A stretch of DNA of 64,000 bases from Planctellipticum variicoloris (GTDB lineage Bacteria; Planctomycetota; Planctomycetia; Planctomycetales; Planctomycetaceae): NCBI RefSeq assembly GCF_030622045.1, contig NZ_CP130886.1, positions 1,935,557-1,999,556 of the forward strand, written 5' to 3'. Shown one piece after another: positions 15,579 through 26,800 of the stretch. Every line of letters begins with the position of its first letter. The stretch's first letter is position 1. A program made the position numbers and the translations under genes. Under the pieces are notes generated by a model. That model was not told the origin of the DNA, did not search any database, and saw only the letters and a list, made by a program, of their open reading frames with translations.

Positions 15579-17951
15579 TCAGCGTTCCGACGGTGCACTC
15601 CACTTCCCGTCCCAGCCGTTCTGCAGATCGGTGAGGAATCCGCGCCATTCCACGGTCGTCCGCGTGGCGGGAAAGGGCTGGGGGATCACTGGTTCGGGAG
15701 ACGTCCAGACAATCCCGAACTGGCCGTCGGCTTGAATCCGGCCGATCCGTGCCGAGCGGATCAGATGTTGCGTCGCCGGATCGACGCGAACCGGCCCCTC
15801 CGGCGCCGACAGCCGCTGATTCTTGAGTGTCCTGCGAATTTCATTCGGCGCGTCGCTGCCCGCCTCCCGGACCGCCTGCGCCCAGAGTTTGACGCCGATG
15901 TACGCAGCTTCCATCGGATCGGTCACCAGTCGCTGAGCTCCGAATCGCCCCCGGAACGCCTCAAGAAACGCCGCGTTCTCTGGCGTGTCGATCGACTGAA
16001 AATAGTCCCACGCGGCGTAATCGCCGACCATGTCCCCGACGCGCAGGTGCCGCAGTTCTTCTTCACCCACGCTAAACGAGATTGTCGGCATCATCTCCGA
16101 CGTCACACCCGCCTTGCGCAGCGCCCGGAAGAACGCCACATTGGTGTCCCCGTTGATCGTGTTGAGCAGTACGTCCGGCTTCGACGCGACGATCTGTGCC
16201 ACGACCTCCTGAACCTCTGCCGTTCCGAGCGGCAGCCAGGCCTCGCCGACCAGCTCGCCGCCGAGCCCCTTCAGATGATCCTTGATGATCTCGCCGGCGG
16301 CCCGCGGAAACACGTAGTCGGATCCGACGTGAAAGAACCGCGTCTTCTTCAGATCCCGAGCGGCCCAGGTCACTGCGGGGAGGATCTGCTGATTCGGAGC
16401 GGCCCCCGTGTAGAAGACCTGCGGAGATTCCTCCAGACCCTCGTACTGCAGCGGATAAATCAGCAGATGACCGGCTTCTTCGATCAGCGGCACCACTCGC
16501 TTGCGGCTCGCAGACGTCCAGCAGCCGAAAATCGTCCCCAGCCCCTCGTTTTCAATCAGCCGGCGGGCCTCGCGGGCGAAGACTTCTTCGTCCGACTGGC
16601 CATCGGCCACCACCGCTTCCACCGGACGCCCCAGCAGACCGCCGGCGGCATTGATCTCTCCGATCGCCAGTTGCACGGCGTCGACGACCGGGGATTCGCT
16701 CGTCGCCATCGTCCCGCTGAGCGAGTGCAGCACCCCGACTCGCAGTGGCAGTCCCGTCGGAGCAACGACCGCGGCGCCTGCGCCTGCAGCTCCATTCACA
16801 CCTGCCGCGGCTCCGTCGCCCCGCATGCGGTGCAGCCAGAGTCCCCCCGCCAGCAGCACGACGCAGGCCGACGCCGTGAGCAGCCAGGCGGTGGGGACGC
16901 TGCGAGCGGGCGACGCGACCGGCGTCGCCGGCAGGCCCAGCCGACTTCCGGCCCCGCTCGGCAGGAAGATCTGCCCGGCTCCCGACAGGGTCGCGATCAC
17001 CGCTTCCAGATCGGCCAGAAGCTCATCGGCGGACTGGTAGCGATCTTCGGGCAGCTTCGCCGTCGCCTTCTGCACGATGGCGGCGCATGCGTCGGGCACC
17101 GACGGATTGATCGACCGCGGATTCGGAGGCGCCGAATGGCAGTGCGCGTACATGACCTGCATCGAACTCCCCGCCGACTGATACGGACTCTGTCCGGTCA
17201 GCAGGCTGAAGTAAGTCGCTCCCAGCGAATAGACGTCGCTGCGCGCATCGACCGGCCGTGACTGGCACTGCTCAGGACTCATGTAGTAGGGAGTGCCGAC
17301 GACCCGTCCGGCCTGCGTGAGCTGCAGGTCGTGGACGCCTCCCTTGGCCAACCCGAAATCGGCCACTTTGACCACGCCGTCCGTCGACCGCAGCAGATTG
17401 GCCGGCTTGATGTCCCGGTGAATCAATCCCGCGGCATGAGCCGCCGCCACTCCGCGCGTCGCATCTGCCATCAGTTGCGTCGCTTCCAGCACGGGCAGCG
17501 CGCCGCGCTTCGAGATCTCGTCGGCGAGGTTCCCGCCGCCGACGTATTCCATCACCAGGTAGTTCGTCCCCTCGTCCTCGCCGATTTCGTAGATGCCGAC
17601 CGTATGCGGGTGCGTCAGCTTCCCGGCGGCGCGGGCCTCAGCGACAAAGCGAGCCTTGATTTCCGGATCATTGGCAATTGCATCGGGCAGGATCTTGATC
17701 GCGACATCGCGTTCGATGACCGTGTCATGTCCGAGGCAGACGACCCCCATCCCCCCCGATCCGAGAAACTGCCGGATCTCGTACCTCCCCAGCCGACTCT
17801 TGAGAGTTGCTGGCGCAGAAGCCGACGTCGGCTGCCCCGCCCCTGCCCCAGCCGTCGACGTGTTCAATCCGGGCGCAATCAACGTCCGGCTGTTTTCCTC
17901 AGCCGACGGCAGTTCGGGCGTCCGAGGGCGAGGGAGGGGGTCGCTGGTCAT
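15579..17951 (-). CDS. Transmembrane Ser/Thr protein kinase with a UrtA-like urea/amide-binding sensor domain
   Basis: The 790-residue protein joins two complete modules. Residues about 57-320 are a Hanks-type kinase: GSGGMG glycine loop, K86 in VAIKIL, H178-R-D180, N185, D198-F-G200 and the GTPYYMSPEQ activation-segment end. One membrane helix lies at about 355-374 (WLLTASACVVLLAGGLWL). Residues about 402-770 match urea ABC binding protein UrtA nearly end to end: VGVLHSLSGTMATSES, IFGCWTSASRK, IYPLQYEGLEESPQVFYTGA, APNQQILPAV, HVGSDYVFPRAA, YFQSIDTPEN, DPMEAAYIGVKLWAQAV. The layout predicts an outer urea or short-amide sensor controlling a cytoplasmic kinase. No urea transport or urease gene is nearby. 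TTG 17963 is an alternative start. Confidence 0.9.
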   Translation of the reverse strand: MTSDPLPRPRTPELPSAEENSRTLIAPGLNTSTAGAGAGQPTSASAPATLKSRLGRYEIRQFLGSGGMGVVCLGHDTVIERDVAIKILPDAIANDPEIKARFVAEARAAGKLTHPHTVGIYEIGEDEGTNYLVMEYVGGGNLADEISKRGALPVLEATQLMADATRGVAAAHAAGLIHRDIKPANLLRSTDGVVKVADFGLAKGGVHDLQLTQAGRVVGTPYYMSPEQCQSRPVDARSDVYSLGATYFSLLTGQSPYQSAGSSMQVMYAHCHSAPPNPRSINPSVPDACAAIVQKATAKLPEDRYQSADELLADLEAVIATLSGAGQIFLPSGAGSRLGLPATPVASPARSVPTAWLLTASACVVLLAGGLWLHRMRGDGAAAGVNGAAGAGAAVVAPTGLPLRVGVLHSLSGTMATSESPVVDAVQLAIGEINAAGGLLGRPVEAVVADGQSDEEVFAREARRLIENEGLGTIFGCWTSASRKRVVPLIEEAGHLLIYPLQYEGLEESPQVFYTGAAPNQQILPAVTWAARDLKKTRFFHVGSDYVFPRAAGEIIKDHLKGLGGELVGEAWLPLGTAEVQEVVAQIVASKPDVLLNTINGDTNVAFFRALRKAGVTSEMMPTISFSVGEEELRHLRVGDMVGDYAAWDYFQSIDTPENAAFLEAFRGRFGAQRLVTDPMEAAYIGVKLWAQAVREAGSDAPNEIRRTLKNQRLSAPEGPVRVDPATQHLIRSARIGRIQADGQFGIVWTSPEPVIPQPFPATRTTVEWRGFLTDLQNGWDGKWSAPSER

Positions 17952-18161
17952 TCCAGATCTCAATTCACGTGACGGATTTGGTCACATGAAGTATGGCACA
18001 GGAACCGAAATCGCGCGGAGTGGTTCCGCAAGGCCGCGGCAAACCCGTTTCGTGACAGTGTAAGTCTCTGATGAGACGTTAGTTGCGAGATCGAAGATTC
18101 TAGCAGATGCCATGTCTGGCGGGGAGTTTGTCCCCAGACAGCATTTCTGATGTCGCACGCT

Positions 18162-19643
18162 CTAGAACTTGTACCCCGCCGCGTTGGCGATCAGGGCCAG
18201 GCTGATGCCGCCGTAGCCGATCGCCGCCAGCACCAAAGCGCAGCGCCGCCACCAGGCAGGCCGGCATTCGGGAGGCAGGAAGCGGGTATTCACCCGCAGG
18301 ATCTGGATCGCCGCCACGGCCATGATCGGACTGGCAACGATTCCCAGCACGGCGAATAGCTGCAGAACGCTCCCCAGGTGGATCGCAAACACCGCCCAGG
18401 CCGTCACGAGCAGGAGCAGCACGGCATAAATTCGACTCGCCGGCCACCTCTGAAACCGCGGTGATGCCCCCCACAGAATGTCGGCGGAAGTGCGAATCAA
18501 ACAGTCGGTGTTGCCCAGGTGCGTCGAGAACAGAATCCAGAATCCGTTCAGCAGCGTCAGCAGCCACAACCCCTGCCAGACATGGTCGGACAGGTATTGA
18601 GCCTGGAACACCCCCAGTTCCTCCTTCTGAATCTGATTGCTGCCGACTATGGCCCGGGCCAGGTTCACGTTGAGAAACATGCCGACCGCGCAACCAATGC
18701 CCCACAGAAGCTGCTGGTCGATCCGCGAATACGCCCACCAGATGCGCCAGCGTTGCATGTTCTCAGGAGTGGGCGGAAAGACGGCGCCTGTGGGCTGCAG
18801 CTCCTGGTGCCCGTGCGCCAGGGCGCTGCCGATCCCTCCGGAAAGGGCGCCCATGCCGAAGCCTTTGTCGCGAAACCAGTTGGAAATGGCGAGATTCCCC
18901 AGCCCGCCCGACCCCGCCGTCGCCGCGAACAACCCCAGCAGCACAATGTTCATCCCCGCCGGCAGCGCGCGGAACTCAAAGAACCCCCGAATCGTGCTCC
19001 ACCAGATCTCCGCAGGAACCACGAGGAGGTTGGCGATCAGCAGGAAGACAAAGATAAACCCGATCATCATCCACGACAGCCGCTCCAGCACCCGTTCGAT
19101 GCTCTTGCCCGAGAGCAGAATGGCCACGCAGACGAGGATGACGCCAATGCCGATCCAGTTCATCGCCTGCGTATCCAGCGCTCCCTGAACGGTGGAGGCA
19201 TTGGCAGGCATCCGCCGCGCATAGGCCGAGAACAGCACCGTGGCGCAGCCCGCCGCAATGGCCGGCGTTGCAAGCTGGGCCGCCCCGATCGCCAGGTAGA
19301 ACGGCGCCCAGAGCGCGGGGCCGGGCTTGAGCCGCATGACGCCGGTCAGGATCGGCTCGCCCGTGTAGAGCGTGTACCGCACCGCTTCGAGATTAAACAG
19401 CGATTGCAGAATGATCGCGATCGTCGCAATCCACAGAATCCCCGGCCCGTAATTGACCGCCATCAGCGGTCCCACAATCCACTCCCCGCCTCCGATCGAA
19501 CCGGCCAACAGGATCGCCCCCGGGCCGATCGTTTTCAGCGTGTTTCGAAACGTCAGAGGCAGCGGCTCCGGCAGGTCGGCGACGCGCCACGGAGGAAGGC
19601 AGCCGTGATCGGCCCCGGGAGCACCGGCGGAAGAGTCCGTCAT
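18162..19643 (-). CDS. Nramp-related membrane transporter lacking the DPGN metal motif
   Basis: This 493-residue protein has about 11-12 membrane helices and the LeuT-fold pattern of the Nramp family: TLKTIGPGAILLAGSIGGGE in TM1, and ALSGGIGSALAHGH plus GNTDCLIRTSADIL further on. The Nramp metal-binding TM1 motif DPGN is replaced by GGGE, so manganese or iron transport should not be assumed. It lies 55 bases downstream of the mannonate dehydratase gene on the same strand, probably as an operon, so the substrate might be a sugar acid or a cation needed by that enzyme. A second related gene is at 51763-53406. Confidence 0.75.
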   Translation of the reverse strand: MTDSSAGAPGADHGCLPPWRVADLPEPLPLTFRNTLKTIGPGAILLAGSIGGGEWIVGPLMAVNYGPGILWIATIAIILQSLFNLEAVRYTLYTGEPILTGVMRLKPGPALWAPFYLAIGAAQLATPAIAAGCATVLFSAYARRMPANASTVQGALDTQAMNWIGIGVILVCVAILLSGKSIERVLERLSWMMIGFIFVFLLIANLLVVPAEIWWSTIRGFFEFRALPAGMNIVLLGLFAATAGSGGLGNLAISNWFRDKGFGMGALSGGIGSALAHGHQELQPTGAVFPPTPENMQRWRIWWAYSRIDQQLLWGIGCAVGMFLNVNLARAIVGSNQIQKEELGVFQAQYLSDHVWQGLWLLTLLNGFWILFSTHLGNTDCLIRTSADILWGASPRFQRWPASRIYAVLLLLVTAWAVFAIHLGSVLQLFAVLGIVASPIMAVAAIQILRVNTRFLPPECRPAWWRRCALVLAAIGYGGISLALIANAAGYKF

Positions 19644-19698
19644 CAGGTTGTCACTTCGCTGGAGGTCATTCAGAGGGGGAGTGCGGACCTACCCAGGC

Positions 19699-20649
19699 TC
19701 AACGGGCCTCGGTCGCCTGCATGAGGCCCCGAATATACCCCCACGCGAACAGCCGGCCCAGCATGGTGTAGCCCGGTTCTCCCTCTTCGCCGACATATTG
19801 CGGCACATGATCGGGCCGCAGCGTCCCGGCGAAGCCGATTTCGCGATACGCCCGCATCGCCGCAGCCATGTCGGTCGGGCCATTGTCGTGAAAGGTCTCG
19901 CGGAAGTCTTCGGGCGTCCCCGCCACGTCGCGGAAGTGAACGTACTTGATGTGCGGCCCCAAGCGCCGGATCGCCGCCGGAATGTCGACGTTCATCGTCG
20001 CAAACGAGCCCTGACAGAAACAGATCCCGTTTCGCGGGCTCGGCGCAAGACCGATCAGCCGCTCGAAACTCTCGACCGAGTTCATGATCCGCGCCCGACC
20101 CAGCAGTTCCGGCAGCGGGGGATCATCGGGATGCATCGCCAGATCCACCCCCGCCCGCTCCGCCACTGGCAGCAGCTCGTTCAGAAAACGTTCCAGGTTC
20201 CCCCAGAGCTGCTCCGCCGTCACCCGACCGGCCGCAGTGACAGTCGTCGACGAATTGAGTGAGACCGCCTGCTCGACCTCCTTCAGCCGGAAGGCCGTGA
20301 CCCGCGCGCCCCCCCGCTCCGGCGCATCCATCTGCGTGCGGACCCAGTCAGTCCCCGCCATGAAGTTGTAGCAGAGCAGGTTGACCCCCGCGTCACCCAT
20401 CTCCTTGAGAAGGTCTTTCATCGCGGCCAGGTCGGTCCCGTCGTCGGTCCCCACCTTCAGTCGCTCGATCGGCAGGTACCCTTCGACCACCGGCACGGTC
20501 AGTCCAAACGCCTCGGCCTGTCGCTGAATCGTCCGCAACCCGCGCGCCCTCAGATCGGTATACCGCGCGACCAGATCGGTCACGCCGCATTGCGCCGCCA
20601 GTTGCAGATTCTCATCGGTGACCGGCGTCAACACCGTTCCGAGACGCAT
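19699..20649 (-). CDS. uxuA: Mannonate dehydratase
   Basis: The 316-residue protein matches the UxuA TIM-barrel family, which dehydrates D-mannonate to 2-keto-3-deoxy-D-gluconate in glucuronate catabolism. Visible metal and active-site motifs are LAMHPDDPP, GICFCQGSF, YVHFRDVAG, ETFHDNGPTDM and LRPDHVPQ. The Asp and His residues in the first and third of these bind the Mn ion in the family. It is a little shorter than the E. coli enzyme, as in many non-enterobacterial members. A membrane transporter gene (18162-19643) follows 55 bases downstream; no other hexuronate genes are in the window. Confidence 0.9.
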   Translation of the reverse strand: MRLGTVLTPVTDENLQLAAQCGVTDLVARYTDLRARGLRTIQRQAEAFGLTVPVVEGYLPIERLKVGTDDGTDLAAMKDLLKEMGDAGVNLLCYNFMAGTDWVRTQMDAPERGGARVTAFRLKEVEQAVSLNSSTTVTAAGRVTAEQLWGNLERFLNELLPVAERAGVDLAMHPDDPPLPELLGRARIMNSVESFERLIGLAPSPRNGICFCQGSFATMNVDIPAAIRRLGPHIKYVHFRDVAGTPEDFRETFHDNGPTDMAAAMRAYREIGFAGTLRPDHVPQYVGEEGEPGYTMLGRLFAWGYIRGLMQATEAR

Positions 20650-20802
20650 GAAAACTCCTCAGAGCGCGAGCGAAAAACAGGAGTCGCCCCAGCGCATCGC
20701 GCCACGAGACCGACCATTGCGGCGCAGTATGGAGCATTCGCAACGCTTCGGCCAGCGATTCATCGCCCTGACGACGCAACCCACCCCCTCGCGCCTTCCC
20801 GC

Positions 20803-23800
20803 TCAGTCGGCTGACGGAGATTCCTTGGCCGGTGTCGGCGCGAGCCATTCCGGTTCCAGAAACTCCTTCCGGATTCGCTCCTTGTCCGCCGTTAGAAACG
20901 GGCCGTGGTCCCGAGTCCAGTACTCGTAGAGCCTGGCCCGCAAGGCGGCATCCGTGATCTTAAAAACGCCCGCTTTCTCCTGCGCTTCCATCCAGCGTCG
21001 CATGGCGTCAAACGCTTCCAGGCCTGCCTGCTGCCAAAGAATTCGACCTTCGCCGTAGTTCTCGTACAAGTGCTTCTGCAACTTCCAGTTGTTGAGCGCG
21101 AACCGGGCGAAACCGTCGTCGGAAGGGAGCCGGAGCTGGCTTCTCAGGCGGCGGTGATCCATTTCCAGCTTTTGCTGGTCTTCCTCTGGCAGTCCAGGAG
21201 TCGCAAGCTGCGTCTCGATCGTCCGCATCTGCTCGCGGAGCTTCGCCTCGCCCCCGGCCGCCTCAAGGCGCTCGCGATGCTTGCGGTCGAAGTACTCCCC
21301 GGCCACCTGGATTTCCGCCTCCGTCGGCGCAATCTCGGCCTGGTGCGTCTCGCGATACCGCTCCAGAGCCGCCCCCAGAAAGACGTTGTGCAGCGTCGCG
21401 TCGGTGACTTCATCGCGAAAGACCGGCTTGCCGCCGACTTCGCCAATCTGTTCTCGCTTGATCGGCGGCGGCCCGGTCACCGCGACTTTCACCCCGAAAA
21501 CCTCCGGCATGAGCACGATTGTCCCCAGGTCATTCCCGCCAGGGGCGATCACTCGCTTGAACTGCCCCTGCGGCCAGTGCCGCACGTAACCCGCCCGCTC
21601 GTGCCAGACACGGAACTCCCATTCGCCCGGCGGCAGCTCCGGCAGCGTGAACGAGCCGTCCGCCTGACTCACCGCCACGTACGGATTGCCGTGAATCATC
21701 AGTAAGCCGCCGGCCCAGGGACCCAGGTCCGAGCGAAAACGACTCGGGTACGGCTCTGCCGCCCGGAAGCTGATCGGCGGCGGTTGCTCGTCCGACTTGG
21801 CCGGCAACAGCATGTTCACCGGGCTGTTGAGCGCCCGCGAGAACTCCGCATGAAAGTTGAACGGCACCGGATCGAGGTTCTCGACGACCACCGGCTGCCC
21901 GACCGTCGCGACAGTCATCCGCGGCGAGAAGTGGCCGTCCTGCAGCCGGATCGTCACCGGCCGCTGCGCCAGATCCGCTGGCGGCGTCCAGGGAACGTCT
22001 TTGCTCGTGACCCAGACCACGACGTTGGCGACGCCGCCCGATTTGTCGACCAGCAGCGACGAATCCAGCGTGCTCGGCCGGATGTTGTGCTTCAGAAAGT
22101 TCCGATAGGTCGCTTCGACGCCGGAAAACCGACCATCCGGCCCAAGCGGCTGCCGCTGAGTGACGTCGATCTCCGCGAACTGCGGCCACGCGTCCTTGCG
22201 AGGCGGAGCTTCGCCCTCGTAGACAAACCGACCGGTGAGGGTCGCCCGAGGCGGGGCGGCCGGGCGGTCTGACGGATTCTTCGCGTCGTCGATGGCAGCC
22301 GTTTGAGTCTGCACCGTCAACGTCACCTCCCCCGATTCCGGCTTTGGCTCATCGGCCGCTCGGATCCGCTCCGAACCATTCGCCGCGCGAACTCGCAATC
22401 GCAACGTCTGCCCCGGTTTCGCATCGAGAATCCGGCCGACCGGTTTGTCGACTTCCCCCCCAATCCCGATCTCAAACGGCACGCGCAGCGCGTACGCTTC
22501 CCCCGCCTCAAGCCCACTTTTGATGGCGCCGGCAATCCATTGCGGCCCCGACCACTCTTCATGCCCGTTCCGCACGGCAACCCTGGCTCCCGTCTGATCG
22601 ATCACCGTGAAATCTTCAATCACCGGCCACGTGATGTTCATGAACGTCAGGTCGTCAATCGCCTTCCGCCCCTCGTTCCGGACGAACAGCCGTAATTGCA
22701 CGCGATCGCCAATCTGGTACTGCGCCTTCCGCGGCGACAGAAACAGGCCCAGCGACAAGCCATCGGCATCTGGCTTGCCCCACGCCACCTGCTCCGGATC
22801 GATCTTTTCCTCGCCGAGCACCGTGTGACGGATCGAAAAACCGACCGTCCCGGCCCGCTCCAGCGCCGGCATGATCAGCCGGATCGACCACAGCCGGCTC
22901 GTCGTGAAAGCGTCCGACTGGACGCCGGTCAGCACTTCGAGTTTCGCCCCCTCAGGCAGCCGGCGAGACTTCGCGACGGCCTTGAAGGCCGCGAACTCCC
23001 GCTCGCTGACGTCCTTTGCGTCCCGCTTCCAGTCGCTCCGCTGAATCGCCGCGACGACTTCCTCTTCGGTCAGCGGCGGCTGCTCCTGGCCGCGACCTCG
23101 CTGCTTGTTTTCCACATTGAAGTCGCGCACGGCGTCGACCAGCGAAACGCTTTGATCGGCAGCGGGTTTTTCTCCGGCGTCGAGCACCCGTTCGACAACC
23201 GTAATTTTCTGCTCCCCCGTCGACAACTCGCCAATCCACTCGCTTTTCCCCGGCACGTAGCGATGACGTTCGTTGTCGAGGTTTCCGAAGCGAATTGTGC
23301 ACCGCATCGTGTGATGCCCCGGGACCGCCTTGACCGAATATCCGAGTCGCCGTTTCGCCGGGTCAACCGGGGCGGAAGTCAGATTCACCGCGGGCATCGT
23401 CAGAAGCTGACGCTCGCCCGGCTTCAGCCGCCAGTAGCTGCGAATGTGCAGAGTCGAAGCGTGCAAGTTTTCAATGTCGACCGGTCGTCCATGCTGGTCG
23501 AGCATTTCCAGGCCGCGGGCCATCTCCTGCCCGACGACATATCCGCTGAGCTTGATCTCGCGGTCGCTGACATTCTCCACCACCACCAGATACTGCAATT
23601 CGTCCCCCGACAGCGCCGTGATGTGCGTTGGCAATGGCTTGTCGGTCGGCAATTGCTGCCACTTGCTCCAGTCAATACCGTCACTCGGCACCAGCCCCAG
23701 CCGCAGACCGTCGAGCGGCGGACCCCACAAGGCCTCGGGAATCTTCGCCTTCAACCCCGGCTGCAGATACGTAACCGACTCGTACGCCGAGTCGGCCACG

Positions 23801-26800
23801 GCGTCGTTGGTCGCGTCAATTGCCGCTTCGGCCGCGGCGACAATCTCACGCATCCTGGCGGCGACATCGGTCAATTCGGGCCTGCGAAACGCTTCGGCCT
23901 CATCGCGCAGCGCCTCGCGAACTCTCCCCAGCGACTCGATGCGCTCGAACCGCCGTGGATCTTGCTCCGTGTACCGGACCGCCGACCCGGCGACGGGATC
24001 TCCCGCGTCGGGGCCGGTGGTCTCGACAATCAGTTCCGGTTCGATCAATCGCCACGCCCGGCGGATCAGTTCCGGTTCGCCCGTACGGAACATCAACGTC
24101 AGCCGGTAGCGCGGATCGCCGCCGGTCGCTCCCGGTTTCAACTGCTCGCGGAACAGCTCCTCCAGATTCAACAGCTCGAACGGATCCCCCTCGATCGGCC
24201 CGTACATCCGCTCGTGCTGCCAGGTTCCATCGGGCCGGTGGTTGATGTAGAAGTGGCCGCTCCCGGCCGGATATTTCAGCCAGATGTTCTCAGCCAGGGG
24301 CATCAGGAACACGTTCTTCGGCCGCCGCCAGGGCTCGGCAGGGTCCGAGCCGGGAACCAGCAGCTCGGGCGTCTGCTGCTCGGGCGACAGCCGCGTCGCC
24401 TCCGAATAGTGCCGCACGGCCGCCCGGGAAAGATCGAGCCCGCGCACGTCTTCCGGTCGGGGGCGAGGGAAGTCGGCCGTTGCCTGGACTGTCTCCACCG
24501 ACACCTTCACGTCACTTTCAGTCCCGGGTTCCAGACTCACCCCCTGGAACGTCACCCAGTGCCGATACGGCCGCAGCCGGTATTCGAAGCGGGCGAGTTG
24601 TTTGCCGGCGGGGAGAGGTTGGGCCAGACCCCATTCCGTTTCAACCGGGCTGTCGTCGACGCTGCCCTGGCTGATCCAGTTCGTGACCCAGTGCTCTCCG
24701 CCTTCGGTGTCGATCCCGCGAATCTCGAACGCATACAGGCGATCGCGCCGGACGGGCTGACTGAGGACTAACGCCAGTCTTTGTGAATCCTTCTCGCTCG
24801 GTCCTACGCGCTGCAGTTGAACTCGTGCGTAGCTCGCCGGATACAGATCTCCCGGCGTCAGAGGATTGAGCACCTCCCCCGTCGGGCTCACCTGCAGCCA
24901 CTTCCCCCACGGTTCCGTGGTCAACCCGACCCGGACTTCGTCCGCCGGCGGATCAAACTTGGCGCCAGGGAACTTCGACTCATCGCGAAGTCGTCCCGAG
25001 ATCCGCACACGATACGGTTCCCTGACCGGATCGTGCGAATAGCTGGCTCCGTTGGTGGGAAGCGCGTAACTGAACGACGGCAGAGTCTTCAATCCTTGAA
25101 ACTCAAACATAAAATCACGGGCATTCGCATCCACCGGGACATCGGCGGGTTTTGACCTCCCGTCCACCGAATTGCCCGGACCGCGGCTGTACAGGACCAT
25201 CCCCGTCGGCCACTCCGGCACATCCTCGAGGGGCAATCCATCCGGCCTCCAGCCCTCTTTCGCCGGAGCCGTGTTCTTCGTAATTCCCACGAACGACACC
25301 TTCACCCCGTCCGGCAGCGTCGCGGAGTAGCGCCCCGGCTTCGGCGCCGGCAGCGATTCCGTCGAAACCTTCACCTCCGTCTTTTGCCCCGGCTCCAGCG
25401 AAACATTCTCGAACGTCGCCCAGTGCCGATACGGCTTGACACGGGATTCGAAGCGGGCAATCCGGTTCCGCGGAAGCCTGAACGTGAAGTGCCGCTCTCC
25501 GGACCGGGTAACGGACTCCGACGAACGGCGATGCTTCTCGCCGTCGACATCCACGGCGTGCAACTCCCACGCGGCCTCCTTAAACAGGTTGTTGGACGCC
25601 TTGCCGTCCAGGATCAGCTCGGTCTGGCCGTCGACCTCTTCGACGCGCAACGGAACGATCCGGTCATAGAACGGCTGCAGATCGGCGGGAAGTTCCGCTG
25701 GCTGTCGGGTTCCGGTGATATCGATCTCCACCGTCGGACCATACGGTTCGGTCGTCAGGCCCACGCGGACGGAGGTCGTGTCGGACTTGAACGGACCGGC
25801 CCCATGCTCGCCAACCCACAATCCGTTCGAATACGACGATCCGGTCGCGGCCGACACAGGGCCGTAGTCGGTGGTGACGGCGTGCTCGCGCGGCAGGCCG
25901 CGAATGTGAATCAGAAACTCCCGGCACCGCGGCTGCTCGGGACTGCCGGACATGACTGAAAAGCCACCCTCCAGCGTCGGCCGCGGCTCCAGCGGACGGC
26001 CATCCGGCTTCCACCACGGTTTGTCCTTGGACGGATGAGAACTGACGCCAACCAGTTCGACGGCAATGTCGCCGGGGAGTTTGGCGATCACCGGTTCCGG
26101 CAACGACTCGACTGAGACCTTCACCTCAGTCTTCCGTCCCGGCTCCAGCGAGATGTTCTCGAACGTCACAAAGTGCCGGTATGGCTGCAGGCGGTATTCA
26201 AAATGGTCAATCCGATCAGGCAACAGCCCCGTAAATCCCCACCTCCACTCCCCGACGCGGACTCCGTACGAGTTGGGCTGGTGTCTCTGGCCGTCCAGAT
26301 CAATGGCCACGAGATCGACTCGAGCAACGTCGCTGATCTGCTGATCCTTCTCGCCGTTGTTTTGCACGACCAAGTCAGTTGATCCCCCGAAGGTCGCCAC
26401 TTGCTTTGGTACGAACCGGGCATAGATTGCCTTCAATTCGTTCGGAATCTCAGCGCCGCCGACCGGAATCCCGTTCTTGTCAATCGTCAGCGTGGGGCCG
26501 AATGGGTCCGTGGCCACTCGAACTTTCACTGTCGTCGTCTGTGACTGGAAAGGCCCTGCGGCATGCTCGTGCCGTCGCAGCCCCTCAAAATCAAACGTCG
26601 CTCCTCCTCCCGATGCCAAAAACTCAGTCGCTAGAGACTGCTCTGGCGTCAGTCCACGAACCTCGATCAGGAACCCGCGATACCGGTCCGAGGCAGGGAT
26701 CATTTCGCCGCCGCCTCTCCGAAGACCCCGTGGCCTCTCGATCGGACTGCCATCCGCTTTCCACCAGGTCTTGTCCTTCGATGGATGAAAGCTGACGCCC

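Noticed and set aside
22696-24771. A long + strand frame inside the giant BlaR gene
   Set aside because: Antisense to a continuous 2408-codon gene with recognisable domains; the translation is Arg/Pro-rich and featureless.
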